A stretch of DNA of 9,845 nt from Segetimicrobium sp035279545 (GCA_035279545.1 DATEHM010000021.1:1-9845), one strand, 5' to 3'. Shown: positions 1-7,106, counted from the stretch's first letter. Translations and numbers: made by a program. Notes: generated from the sequence alone by a model not told the origin.

Positions 1-319
1 GCGCACAGAGGCCAAGTCTATGGCTGAAACTGATGTAGTCGCCATGCAAAAGTCCGTAATTCCGCGCCTGGAGAGCACGTTTCTCGGCCAATCTGGGCAC
101 GGATTTCAGCCCGAGCGTCTCAACGTGACGTAGTAGTACTAACAACGCCGCCCAAAAGCCGTCAGGCGCAGATGCACCCTCAGCGCACGGATACCACGGC
201 GGCCCGTCGCCAGCATGCACCTTCGCAACGGTGACGGGTGGCCACCCACCGCGGAGTCGATTACGCGCGTTATGGCCGTACAGGCGTCCGCGCCTGACGG
301 ATGGGGCGGCGACGATCGC
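1..319. other. Left-edge stretch with no recognisable gene
   Basis: No family is recognisable here. Two frames are open. On the minus strand, the frame of the eamA gene stays open past its stop at 320 all the way to the window edge; a GTG at 220 could start a protein that runs off the edge, and it contains the stretch ARNYGLLHGDYISFSHRLGL. On the plus strand, a 43-codon frame runs from the edge to a TAG at 131-133, with a second TAG right behind it. Either could be the end of a real gene cut by the window. Positions 1-150 look less GC-rich than the flanking DNA. I cannot choose between the frames or name a product. Confidence 0.3.
276..300 (-). terminator. Stem-loop downstream of eamA, possible terminator
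   Basis: CAGGCG (281-286) and CGCCTG (291-296) pair around a TCCG loop. The stem is lengthened by CCGT (276-279) pairing with ACGG (297-300) across one bulged A. This makes about 10 base pairs, starting 20 bases past the eamA stop on the minus strand. There is no T-run after it, so it may be a weak or factor-dependent terminator or only an mRNA-end stabiliser. Confidence 0.35.
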
Positions 320-1258
320 CTACGTGTTGGGCGTGAATCTCCCGGGCGTGGACGGGCGCCGGCTAATGTAGACATGGCTGGATACGGCGGTCATGATGAT
401 CGTTCCGCCGATCCAGGTCGCCACCGGCGGGACCTCGCGAAACGCCAGCCAGACCCAAAGCGGTCCGAGTGGCACTTCCGCGGCTTGGATGAGTGCCGTC
501 TCGGTCGCGGAGATCAGCCGTGCGCCGAGCGTGAGCAGCAGCAGGCCGAGACCGAACTGGGTCACGCCGAACAAGCTGAGATACAACATGTTCATTGGAC
601 CAGCGGCGCCCGGGTGGGCCAGCGGCCACACAAACACCGGACACAGCAGGGCGGAGAGACACGCGGCGGCCAGCATCGGGGTCTCACGGTGGCGCCTGAT
701 GATCAGCATCACGCCGGCCATGCACAGCGCCATCCCGAACGCCAGCAGGTCCCCGGTGAGGTGCCCTTCGCGCACCGATCCGCCGACCATGACCATGGTG
801 CCCAACAGCGCGACCGTGCTTGCCACCAAGCTGCTCCAGCGTTCGCGCTCCCGGAGCCACAGCCATCCGAGCGCCGCTGCCAGGAACGGCGTCGTCGCGT
901 TCATGATCATGACATCCGCGACCGAAGTTCGTCGGAAGGCGTTGATGTACATGATGGTGGCGAACGTCGAGAGGCACGCTGCGGCCACGCCCGGCAAGCC
1001 GATGCCGCGTACGATGTCGACGGTCCGGGGGCCGTAGCGCCACACGATCACGATGGCGATGAAAGCGCCCGCGAAGATGCCCCGCCAGAACAGGATCGTC
1101 CAGGGGTCAAGCGGGATCAGCCGCGTGTAGAAGCCGGAGGTGCTGTAGGCGACGGCCGAGGCGAGGTTTAGCGCGATGCCAAGCCAATGGTGGCGGGCCT
1201 CGCCCCCGGCGTCGGGAAGGCCCGCGCTCGAGTCTACCGCGGGTGCTGCGTGAGCCAC
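320..1258 (-). CDS. EamA/DMT family transporter (10-TM type permease)
   Basis: This is a multi-spanning inner-membrane permease of the drug/metabolite transporter superfamily with two EamA repeats. Members export amino acids, metabolites or drugs; the substrate cannot be read from the sequence. The protein is about 312 residues, normal for the family, and nearly all hydrophobic helices. Visible landmarks are the first helix with ALNLASAVAYSTSGFYTRLI, the repeat-end motif TTPFLAAALGWLWLRER, and the second-repeat end AAEVPLGPLWVWLAFRE, the classic position where DMT proteins have a Pro and a final Glu. An ATG at 1384 would give 42 extra residues of arginine-rich sequence that only shadows the upstream gene, so I prefer the GTG at 1258. 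That start overlaps the 3' end of the peroxiredoxin gene by 25 bases, implying co-transcription and translational coupling. The ribosome-binding site in front of it is weak. Confidence 0.88.
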   Translation of the reverse strand: MAHAAPAVDSSAGLPDAGGEARHHWLGIALNLASAVAYSTSGFYTRLIPLDPWTILFWRGIFAGAFIAIVIVWRYGPRTVDIVRGIGLPGVAAACLSTFATIMYINAFRRTSVADVMIMNATTPFLAAALGWLWLRERERWSSLVASTVALLGTMVMVGGSVREGHLTGDLLAFGMALCMAGVMLIIRRHRETPMLAAACLSALLCPVFVWPLAHPGAAGPMNMLYLSLFGVTQFGLGLLLLTLGARLISATETALIQAAEVPLGPLWVWLAFREVPPVATWIGGTIIMTAVSSHVYISRRPSTPGRFTPNT

Positions 1259-1818
1259 GCCTGGACCCGCTCGGCGTTCTTGTCCGGCGGAAACACCGGA
1301 TAGAAGACGTGCTCGATGCGGCCGTCGCGGAGCACCAACGTGAGCCGCTTGATCAACTCGGCCAGCTGCGCCCCGAAGCTCCACGCGAACTCGAACGTTG
1401 GCAGTCGCAGCGCACGGGTGAACGCGAGATCGGCGTCGCTTAACAGCGCAAAGGGGAGATGTAGGCGGGTCACGGCCTCGCGCTGGTAGCCCGTCGTCTG
1501 CGTGCTAAGGCCGAACACCCGCGTGCCTAGCGCCTCGAACGCGGCGTAGTGATCGCGGAACGCGCAGGACTGCGGCGTGCATCCGCGTGCGCCGGGAATC
1601 TCGTCCCACCCCTTGGGGACCTCCTGGTCCGGCCGGCCGGTCCGGGGGTAACAGTAGACGACCGTCCGCCCCGCGAGCGCGGACAAGTGGACGGCGCCAC
1701 CTTCGGTCGACGGCAGCGCGACGGGGGGCATGCGCATCCCGCTGAGATGAGCGCACGCCCCGTCATCCACGGGGACGGGCAAATCAGGCGGCAGGTCCAG
1801 CGGATTATGCACCGACAT
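1234..1818 (-). CDS. Peroxiredoxin, BCP/AhpC-TSA-like, with extended active-site loop
   Basis: This is a predicted cytoplasmic thiol peroxidase that reduces hydroperoxides. The 194-residue product has the thioredoxin-like start PPVALPSTEGGAVHLSALAG (31-50), the strand VVYCYP (53-58) and the active site GCTPQSCAFRDH (79-90). Cys80 is the likely peroxidatic cysteine and Cys85 the likely resolving cysteine, the spacing used by BCP-type atypical 2-Cys enzymes. Between YP and GCT lie 20 residues rich in Pro and Gly, where classic BCP has about five. The start at 1818 is chosen because GGAGGG (1825-1830 on the plus strand, read on the minus) sits 6 bases upstream. An ATG at 2001 gives a longer frame, but its extra N-terminus is unlike the family. 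The gene is followed by the overlapping eamA. The reductant partner is unknown. Confidence 0.88.
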   Translation of the reverse strand: MSVHNPLDLPPDLPVPVDDGACAHLSGMRMPPVALPSTEGGAVHLSALAGRTVVYCYPRTGRPDQEVPKGWDEIPGARGCTPQSCAFRDHYAAFEALGTRVFGLSTQTTGYQREAVTRLHLPFALLSDADLAFTRALRLPTFEFAWSFGAQLAELIKRLTLVLRDGRIEHVFYPVFPPDKNAERVQAWLTQHPR

Positions 1819-2081
1819 TGCGCACCCTCCGTCAGCGTTGTTTGGTCTCCACGTCCGAGAGGCACTCGTCTCGGCCTGTTCCCCCGTGGTGAAAAGCGTG
1901 GTTGGCGTGTTGAGGGCATCTGCGGGTAGCTCTCCGCGATGCTCTCCCACAGGCTTGGCGCGGCCTCGCGCTTGACGCTCTTGAGCCAGCGGGTGAAGCA
2001 TAGAATAGTCGCGTTCCAGTTAGCGGTCCTCCACTCATCGCAGAGTTGCTCGTTACCTGGCGAGTATGCGAAAGTGGCGAG
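1819..2081. other. Gap between mazE-like antitoxin and peroxiredoxin
   Basis: No complete gene is recognised. On the minus strand, the frame of the antitoxin stays open after its TAA for more than 50 codons of plausible amino-acid mix, for example EQLCDEWRTANWNATILCFT, with G or C at most third positions. It has no start codon until ATG at 1919. It does not match the MazF toxin as I know that family. It could be a fragment of a lost gene. Confidence 0.3.
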
Positions 2082-2324
2082 TTACCACATCTCTATACCG
2101 ACAGGGGTTCCTGTATCTACCTCGTGGTGGAGGTTCCGCTTGGTGCCCCGGGAGAGGAGATCCTTGAGGTGCTGAACCGGTTTCGTCGCCGGGGTGACGA
2201 CGATCTTGCCATTCGTAACCGTAAGATCTACCTCAGTCGGCTCACCGAGATGGGCTTTGATAGCAAACAGTTTAGGAATCCGCACAGCCAAGCTGTGCCC
2301 CCATTGCTGGATCTTTGTGCGCAC
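2082..2324 (-). CDS. mazE: MazE-like antitoxin (AbrB/MazE fold), no toxin partner
   Basis: This 80-residue protein matches MazE-type antitoxins end to end. The N-terminal half carries the swapped-hairpin DNA-binding motif IQQWGHSLAVRIPK, then VDLTVTNGKIVVTPA. The C-terminus, LHHEVDTGTPVGIEMW, matches the toxin-binding tail that ends in KEVW in the E. coli protein. A GTG start at 2324 is chosen because GGAGG (2332-2336) lies 7 bases upstream and because it puts the fold at the very N-terminus; the ATG at 2408 would add 28 unrelated residues. A sigma-70-like promoter lies just upstream. MazE normally sits directly before mazF and represses the pair. Here no MazF-like frame follows, so it looks like an orphan. 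Its role without a toxin (regulator, anti-addiction relic) is unknown. Confidence 0.85.
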   Translation of the reverse strand: MRTKIQQWGHSLAVRIPKLFAIKAHLGEPTEVDLTVTNGKIVVTPATKPVQHLKDLLSRGTKRNLHHEVDTGTPVGIEMW

Positions 2325-2369
2325 CGCGAAGCCTCCGATACAGTCCCCCCAGTTTTTGAATCTACAAAG

Positions 2370-2399
2370 AATATACTTCCTGAGATCCTCCGAGGTCAA
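2370..2399 (-). promoter_or_regulatory. Sigma-70-like promoter for the mazE-like gene
   Basis: Read on the minus strand, TTGACC (2399-2394) and TATATT (2375-2370) are separated by 18 bases. Each is one base from consensus (TTGACA and TATAAT). Transcription would begin near 2363, giving a leader of about 40 bases before the GTG at 2324. A small hairpin, GAGGCA-TTT-TGCCTC (2412-2426), lies upstream of the -35 box. MazE proteins usually repress their own promoter, so an operator may overlap, but I see no clear palindrome between the boxes. Confidence 0.55.
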
Positions 2400-2453
2400 A
2401 GACTTCACTGCGAGGCATTTTGCCTCAAGGGGAAGTTGATTCCCGCGGAGCCT

Positions 2454-2536
2454 CTTGGCGTAGAGATTGTCTAAGGCGGTGTGCTATGAGGACTCGCACG
2501 CACAGGTCGACGGTTCGAACCCGTTCGCCGGCTCCA
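2454..2536 (+). tRNA. tRNA-like remnant: intact T arm, acceptor strand and CCA, degenerate 5' half
   Basis: The 3' part is a clear tRNA end. The variable loop AGGTC (2504-2508) is followed by T stem GACGG/CCGTT around the loop TTCGAAC (2509-2525), then acceptor strand CGCCGGC (2526-2532), T at the discriminator position and encoded CCA (2534-2536). Upstream, CTTGGCG at 2454 can pair with six of seven acceptor bases, two of them G-T, and TA fits positions 8-9. However, no proper D stem or 7-base anticodon loop can be folded, and the length is 83 bases. I therefore read it as a truncated or decayed tRNA, possibly an attachment-site half left by an integrated element; its ending resembles threonine tRNAs. 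The antisense frame carries the SRRTGSNRRPV peptide that commonly appears opposite tRNA genes. Confidence 0.45.
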
Positions 2537-2590
2537 GTGAAATCGAGGTTTCTGACCCCCCAAATCCAGCCCCGCTACCAAGTTCATTGA

Positions 2591-2630
2591 GAGGGCCCGT
2601 TCGGCCGTGCGCGCCGAGCGGGCCCTCTTC
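2591..2630 (+). terminator. Strong rho-independent-type terminator after the tRNA remnant
   Basis: Arms 2591-2605 and 2613-2627 pair over 15 positions (14 Watson-Crick, one G-T) around the 7-base loop CGTGCGC. The right arm is followed by TTCTGCTT, a short T-rich tail on the plus strand. It lies 54 bases past the CCA of the tRNA remnant, a usual place for a tRNA terminator. It also separates that locus from the operon beginning at 2773. I see no T-run on the minus-strand side. Confidence 0.75.
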
Positions 2631-2772
2631 TGCTTACCGCTCTTGACGCATGGCGGGAATGGACGCCGCCGCGCGAGAAGTATCCCAAGAGCCAAGACTC
2701 TCCTGAGTCCGGGCGCCGCTCATACGTCCTGACAGGTCCGGGACATGGACGAGTCCCTCGACGAGGTGCTGG

Positions 2773-4527
2773 ATGCTCGACTTGATGACCGGGGCCTCCG
2801 GTCCGGTGCTCCCCGTCACGCAAGGCAGGCCCGCATTCCTAGGCACGAACCATATGGTCAGCTCAACGCACTACCTGGCCACGATGGCCGGACTGCGCGT
2901 ATTCGCGCTCGGGGGCAACGCCGCGGACGCGGGGGTGGCCGCCGGCATCGCGCTCAATGTCCTGGAACGCCACCTGACGGATTTTGGCGGCGTCGCGCCG
3001 ATCATGTTTTTCCGGCCCGGGATGCCACGGCCCGAGACGATCGCCGGTGTCGGATGCTGGCCGCGGCGGCTGACCCTGGAGCGGTTTCTCGAGCGGTACG
3101 GTGGGGAGATGCCGCTCGGCGCACCGCGCTACGTCACGCCCGCAGCGCCGGATGCGTGGTTGACCGCGCTTGCGCGGTACGGGCGCCTCACGCTTCGCGA
3201 GGTGCTGGGGCCAGCGTGCGAGTTGTGCGACGGATTCCCGGTCTACGACCGCCTCGCCCGGACGATCGCCAACCTGGCCCCGCGGCTGCGTGAATGGCCC
3301 GCCAGTGCGCGGGTGTTTCTGTCCAACGGACGGCCGCCGCAGGTGGGTGAGGTCCTGGTGCAGCGGGAGCTGGGCGGCCTGTTCAGGCGCCTCATCGAAG
3401 TCGAAAACGGCGCCAAGCAACGCGGACGCGAGGCGGCCATCATGGCGGCCCGGGACGAGATCTACCGTGGCGAGATCGCGCGCGAGCTCGCCACGCACGC
3501 CGAACGGACCGGAAGTGAGTTGGATGCGGAGGATCTGGCGGCGTACCGTGTCTCAGTCGAGCCGCCGGTCTCCTCGCGGTACCGGGGCTTAGAGGTGCAC
3601 GCCTGCGGGCCGTGGTCGCAGGGACCGCTCCTGCCGATGGTCTTGAATTTGCTAGAGGGTCAGGACCTGCGGCAGTTGGGGCAGGGAAGCGCCGCGCACC
3701 TGCACTATCTCATCGAGGCGATCAAGCTCGCGTGCGCCGACCGGGAAGCGTTCTTCGGGGATCCGGCTCAAGTCGACGTGCCCATTGCGGGCTTGCTCGA
3801 TCCCGAGTACGCGGACGAGCGGCGCCGCCTGATCGATCCGGCGCGGGCGTGTCCGGGACTTCCGCTCCCTGGAAATCCGTGGCGGTACGAAGGGCGCTCG
3901 GGGCCTCCGGGGTACGTTCCGGCTCCCGCCGCCGGAGCGGCGCAGGCCGATACGGCCTTCGTGTGCGCGATGGACACCGAGGGCAACGCCTTTTGCGCGA
4001 CGCCGTCCGACCCCGGCCTGAGCGCGCCGCTCGTCGACAGCCTCGGCATCATCATCTCGACGCGCGGAGCGCAGCTGTGGACCACGCCGGGGCACCCCTC
4101 GGCGATCGCGCCGGGCAGGCGACCGCGGCTAACCCCGAATCCCGCCATGCTCATGCAATCGGGGCGGGCGCTGATGCCCTTCGGCTGCCCCGGCGGCGAT
4201 GCGCAGGTCCAGGCGATGGTGCAGGTGGCGTCCAACATATTGGACTTTGGGATGAACGTGCAGGCTGCCATCGAAGCGCCGCGGGTCATCTCGGCGAGTT
4301 TTCCCTCGTCCTTCCACCCTCATCCGTACGAACCCGGGGTGGTACGGGTGGAGGGCCGAATTCCCCCTGACGTCCAGGACCGGCTCGCCGCGCTCGGCCA
4401 TACCGTTGAGGTGCTGCCCGACGTCTCGCCCTCGGTGGCGGCGGTGTGCGCGATCCGGCGCCGCGACGGCGGTGTGCTCGAAGGCGGAGCCGACCCTCGC
4501 CGTGAGAGTTACGCCGCCGGTTGGTAG
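2773..4527 (+). CDS. Gamma-glutamyltransferase family protein (Ntn hydrolase), cytoplasmic type
   Basis: This 584-residue protein is a member of the GGT superfamily, autocatalytically split N-terminal nucleophile enzymes that cleave gamma-glutamyl or related amide bonds. Visible landmarks are GGNAADAGVAAGIALNVLE (48-66), the family's N-terminal signature; GPWSQGP (279-285); and LIEAIKLACADREAFFGDP (313-331). DTAF (393-396) follows, where Thr394 is the expected nucleophile that starts the small subunit. Then come NPAMLM (456-461) and PGGDAQVQ (473-480), which corresponds to the usual PGG glycine pair. Thr394 is followed by Ala-Phe rather than the Thr-His of E. coli GGT, so true transpeptidase activity is uncertain; acylase-like relatives exist. 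No signal peptide is present. GAGGTG (2763-2768) supports the ATG at 2773; an ATG at 2785 is an alternative. A 55-base gap to the binding-protein gene suggests one operon. Confidence 0.88.
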   Translation: MLDLMTGASGPVLPVTQGRPAFLGTNHMVSSTHYLATMAGLRVFALGGNAADAGVAAGIALNVLERHLTDFGGVAPIMFFRPGMPRPETIAGVGCWPRRLTLERFLERYGGEMPLGAPRYVTPAAPDAWLTALARYGRLTLREVLGPACELCDGFPVYDRLARTIANLAPRLREWPASARVFLSNGRPPQVGEVLVQRELGGLFRRLIEVENGAKQRGREAAIMAARDEIYRGEIARELATHAERTGSELDAEDLAAYRVSVEPPVSSRYRGLEVHACGPWSQGPLLPMVLNLLEGQDLRQLGQGSAAHLHYLIEAIKLACADREAFFGDPAQVDVPIAGLLDPEYADERRRLIDPARACPGLPLPGNPWRYEGRSGPPGYVPAPAAGAAQADTAFVCAMDTEGNAFCATPSDPGLSAPLVDSLGIIISTRGAQLWTTPGHPSAIAPGRRPRLTPNPAMLMQSGRALMPFGCPGGDAQVQAMVQVASNILDFGMNVQAAIEAPRVISASFPSSFHPHPYEPGVVRVEGRIPPDVQDRLAALGHTVEVLPDVSPSVAAVCAIRRRDGGVLEGGADPRRESYAAGW

Positions 4528-4582
4528 AGGCGGCGCAGCACGTCGACGTGGCCCGCGGTGAAGTTGAGAGGGAGGTGTCGGA

Positions 4583-6130
4583 ATGATAGGTGATGGCTGG
4601 CGGAAAATCGTTGCGGTCTGCGCCGGTGCGGCGCTCGTGCTCGCGGTGAGCTCGGGCGCGGCGACGCAGGCGCAGACGCCCCGCACGCTGATCGTCGCTC
4701 AGAGCGCCGACATTGTCACGGGCGACCCGGCCAAAAGCACGGGCCTCGCGACGATTGCCGTCCTGGCCAACATCTACGACACGCTGGTTCGCCGGGACGC
4801 CGCCCTGAATCTCAAGCCGGGTCTGGCGCTGTCGTGGCGGGCCGTTGACCCGACCACCTGGGAGTTCAAACTGCGCAAAGGTGTGAAGTTCCACGACGGT
4901 GAGCCCTTCAACGCCGACGCCGTCAAGTTCTCGTTCGACAGGATGCTCGACCCCAAGACGCACTGGCCGGGCGCCGGCGCGCTGCAGCTGATCAAGGCGG
5001 TGACGGTGGTTGACGACGGCACGGTGCGATTCACCACCTCGCAGCCGTGGCCGGACATGCCGCGATACCTTGGGTACTACGGGATGATCGTGCCGCCGGG
5101 GTACCTCAAACAAAACGGCGAGGACGCGCTCATCCGCCACGCCGTCGGGACGGGGCCGTACCGCTTCGTCCGCTGGGTGCAAGACGACCGCGTGGAGGTG
5201 GAGGCCAATCCGGAGTACTGGGGCGGCAGGCCGAAGATCGGCCGCGTGGTCTTCCGTGTCATTCCCACGGACGCGCCGCGGGTCGCCGAACTGCTGGCCG
5301 GGTCGGTGCAGCTGGCCAACCTCTTGCCGCCGGAACTGTTCAGTCCCCTCCAGATTTCCTCGAAGACCAAACTCGTGATCGGCAAGAGCCTGAGCGTGTT
5401 CTTCGTCATCTACAACTTGGTCAACATCGCGAAGGACAAGCCGCTGGCCGACCCCCGGGTGCGGCAGGCGCTCAACTACGCGATCAACCGTCAGGCGATT
5501 CTGGCCAGCGTGATGCACAACGTGGGTACGCCGGTTGCCACGTTCTGTTCCGAGGTGATGGTGGCGTGCGATGCGTCCATCCCGCCGTTCCCGTATAATC
5601 CCGACCGGGCCCGCGCGCTGCTGCGCGAGGCGGGATACCCCAACGGGTTCGACTTCACCATCAGCGGGACGAGCGGGACCTACCCCGGCGACCGGGACAT
5701 CGTCCTGGCCGTGGCGGACCAGTTGAGCCACATCGGCGTGCGCACGAAAGTGGACACCACGGAGATCGGCGTGCAGCTGCGGGCGGTGCTGGACCGAAAG
5801 CTGCCCGAGGACGGCTGGTTTACCCGCTTCACCGACTTCTTCGGGATCAGCACCATCATTCCACTCCGCGCGTTCTACTCGCCCGGCGAATGGTCGCAGT
5901 GGCGTCCCGGATACGCGCCGTTCAATCAGCTGGTCGAGGCGGCGCAGGCCGCGCCGGACGAGGCAAAATTGCGCGACATCTCCAAGCGCCTGCAGTTGAT
6001 GTACAAAGACCAGGTGCCGGCCCTCACGCTCTTTACCGCGCCCAATGCCAACGGCATGAGCCGCGACCTGGAGTGGACGCCCCGGCCGGACTTGGAATTG
6101 ACGATGTTTGACGCGTCGTGGACGCACTGA
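4583..6130 (+). CDS. ABC transporter substrate-binding protein, family 5 (peptide/nickel type)
   Basis: This is the extracytoplasmic ligand-capturing component of a peptide-type ABC importer, 515 residues. Residues 1-31 form a signal peptide (basic start, hydrophobic AVCAGAALVLAV, Ala-rich cleavage zone); there is no lipobox cysteine. The family signature spans about 79-124: KPGLALSW, then FKLRKGVKFHDGEPFNADAV and FSFDRMLDP. GTGPYRF (189-195) and PRVRQALNYAINRQAI (291-306) are further SBP_bac_5 landmarks. GGAGG (4571-4575) lies 7 bases before the ATG. Cys322 and Cys329 could form a disulfide. Relatives bind di- or oligopeptides, glutathione, nickel or sugars, so the ligand is not defined; the GGT-family neighbour hints at a gamma-glutamyl or peptide ligand. 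The stop is followed within four bases by a strong hairpin. Confidence 0.93.
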   Translation: MIGDGWRKIVAVCAGAALVLAVSSGAATQAQTPRTLIVAQSADIVTGDPAKSTGLATIAVLANIYDTLVRRDAALNLKPGLALSWRAVDPTTWEFKLRKGVKFHDGEPFNADAVKFSFDRMLDPKTHWPGAGALQLIKAVTVVDDGTVRFTTSQPWPDMPRYLGYYGMIVPPGYLKQNGEDALIRHAVGTGPYRFVRWVQDDRVEVEANPEYWGGRPKIGRVVFRVIPTDAPRVAELLAGSVQLANLLPPELFSPLQISSKTKLVIGKSLSVFFVIYNLVNIAKDKPLADPRVRQALNYAINRQAILASVMHNVGTPVATFCSEVMVACDASIPPFPYNPDRARALLREAGYPNGFDFTISGTSGTYPGDRDIVLAVADQLSHIGVRTKVDTTEIGVQLRAVLDRKLPEDGWFTRFTDFFGISTIIPLRAFYSPGEWSQWRPGYAPFNQLVEAAQAAPDEAKLRDISKRLQLMYKDQVPALTLFTAPNANGMSRDLEWTPRPDLELTMFDASWTH

Positions 6131-6133
6131 TCG

Positions 6134-6161
6134 GCGGGCCGGCGGCATACCGCCGGCCCGC
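6134..6161 (+). promoter_or_regulatory. Intercistronic hairpin between binding-protein and permease genes
   Basis: A perfect 12-base stem, GCGGGCCGGCGG (6134-6145) with CCGCCGGCCCGC (6150-6161), closes a CATA loop. It begins 3 bases after the binding-protein TGA and ends 15 bases before the permease GTG. There is no T-run. In importer operons, a stem-loop here commonly protects the upstream mRNA and lowers permease expression relative to the binding protein. That role is inferred here. Confidence 0.6.
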
Positions 6162-6176
6162 GCCGAGCCTCCCGCT

Positions 6177-7106
6177 GTGAGCGAGTATTTGATCCGCCGG
6201 CTGGCGCTCTCGCTGACCGCCATGCTCGGCGTGATCACGATCGTGTTCGTGTTATTGCACGCGAGCGGCGATCCCGCGGCGCTGTTGGTGACGCAGAACG
6301 CGACGAAGCAGGACATGGACCGCATCCGGCAGGCCTACGGGCTGGACCGGCCGCTTTCAGTGCAGTATTGGCGCTTCATCGCACGCGTCGCCCGCGGCGA
6401 TCTCGGTTATTCGTACCGCCAGGACCTGCCGGTGACTGAGCTGATCGGCGAGCGCCTCGGTGCGACGTTCGAACTGGCCCTCGCCGCCCTCGCGGTGGCG
6501 ATGCTGCTCGGGGTGACGCTCGGCATGGTGGCCGCCGCCCGCCGCGGGTCGGGCGTCGATACGGCCGCTATGACGATCGCCCTGCTTGGGACGAGCATGC
6601 CGAGCTTTTGGCTGGGGCTTCTGCTCATCATCGTCTTCGGGGTCAAGCTGGGATGGCTGCCGGTCTCGGGCTACGGAGGCCTCGACCACCTCGTGATGCC
6701 CGCGTTCGTGCTCGGCGGGTTCTACGCCGCGCAGGTCAGTCGGCTCACGCGGACGAGCCTCCTCGATGCCCTGGCGCAGGACTACGTCCGCACCGGCCGG
6801 GCCAAAGGCCTGACGGGCCGCGCGCTGTTGTTCAAACATGCGCTGCGCAACGCGGCGCTGCCGGTGCTCACGGTCCTGGGCCTCCACTTCGGCCAAATGC
6901 TCGGCGGCGCGCTCATTGTGGAATCCATCTTCGCGTGGCCCGGCATGGGACGCCTGGCCGTCCAGGCGGTGTTGGGCCGCGATTTTCCGGTCGTGCAGGG
7001 CGCCGCGATCATGGGCGGGGCCGTCTTCATCGCCGTCAACCTCATAGTGGATCTGCTCTATGGCTGGGTCGACCCTCGTCTTCGAAACGCCACGCAGCGC
7101 GCCTAG
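6177..7106 (+). CDS. ABC transporter permease, DppB/OppB type
   Basis: This is an inner-membrane channel subunit of the peptide-type importer. From a GTG at 6177 the protein has 309 residues and begins SEYLIRRLALSLTAMLGVIT, the usual DppB opening with a first membrane helix right after a basic patch. An ATG at 6108 would add 23 Arg/Pro-rich residues, would overlap the binding-protein gene and would read through the hairpin, so I reject it. Other landmarks are GLDRPLSVQYWRFI (55-68), GDLGYSY (74-80), and the cytoplasmic EAA-like loop at about 197-232 (DALAQDYVRTGRAKGL, then FKHALRNAALPVLT), which docks on the ATPase. ESIFAWPGMGRL (249-260) and DPRLR near the end complete the family pattern. 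About six membrane helices are expected. The next permease starts inside its 3' end, overlapping by 47 bases. Confidence 0.92.
   Translation: MSEYLIRRLALSLTAMLGVITIVFVLLHASGDPAALLVTQNATKQDMDRIRQAYGLDRPLSVQYWRFIARVARGDLGYSYRQDLPVTELIGERLGATFELALAALAVAMLLGVTLGMVAAARRGSGVDTAAMTIALLGTSMPSFWLGLLLIIVFGVKLGWLPVSGYGGLDHLVMPAFVLGGFYAAQVSRLTRTSLLDALAQDYVRTGRAKGLTGRALLFKHALRNAALPVLTVLGLHFGQMLGGALIVESIFAWPGMGRLAVQAVLGRDFPVVQGAAIMGGAVFIAVNLIVDLLYGWVDPRLRNATQRA

Noticed and set aside
215..1171. 318-codon plus-strand open frame opposite eamA
   Set aside because: Composition is dominated by Arg, Gln, His and Asp with no domain; the minus strand encodes a clear EamA permease.
2046..2474. 142-codon plus-strand open frame across the antitoxin
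   Set aside because: The minus-strand MazE-like protein matches its family over its whole length and has a promoter and ribosome-binding site; the plus-strand frame shows none of this.
2454..2536. Reading the tRNA-like sequence as the 3' end of tmRNA
   Set aside because: The 3' T-arm fits loosely, but there is no matching 5' tRNA-like half, tag-peptide frame or pseudoknot region upstream.
2643..2686. TTGACG near 2643 as the -35 box of the GGT operon promoter
   Set aside because: No acceptable -10 box is found 16-18 bases downstream; TATCCC near 2681 is too far away.
2471..2695. 74-codon minus-strand open frame with the peptide SRRTGSNRRPV
   Set aside because: That peptide is the well-known artefact of translating the antisense of a tRNA 3' end; it supports the tRNA remnant rather than a protein.
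6108..6176. ATG at 6108 as the start of the first permease
   Set aside because: It would add an Arg/Pro-rich leader overlapping the binding-protein gene and reading through the intercistronic hairpin; the family N-terminus begins at the GTG at 6177.
4286..6325. 679-codon minus-strand open frame opposite the binding-protein gene
   Set aside because: Its translation is His/Arg/Val-rich without any family motif, and it lies antisense to a clear solute-binding protein with signal peptide and ribosome-binding site. It is a GC-rich shadow frame.
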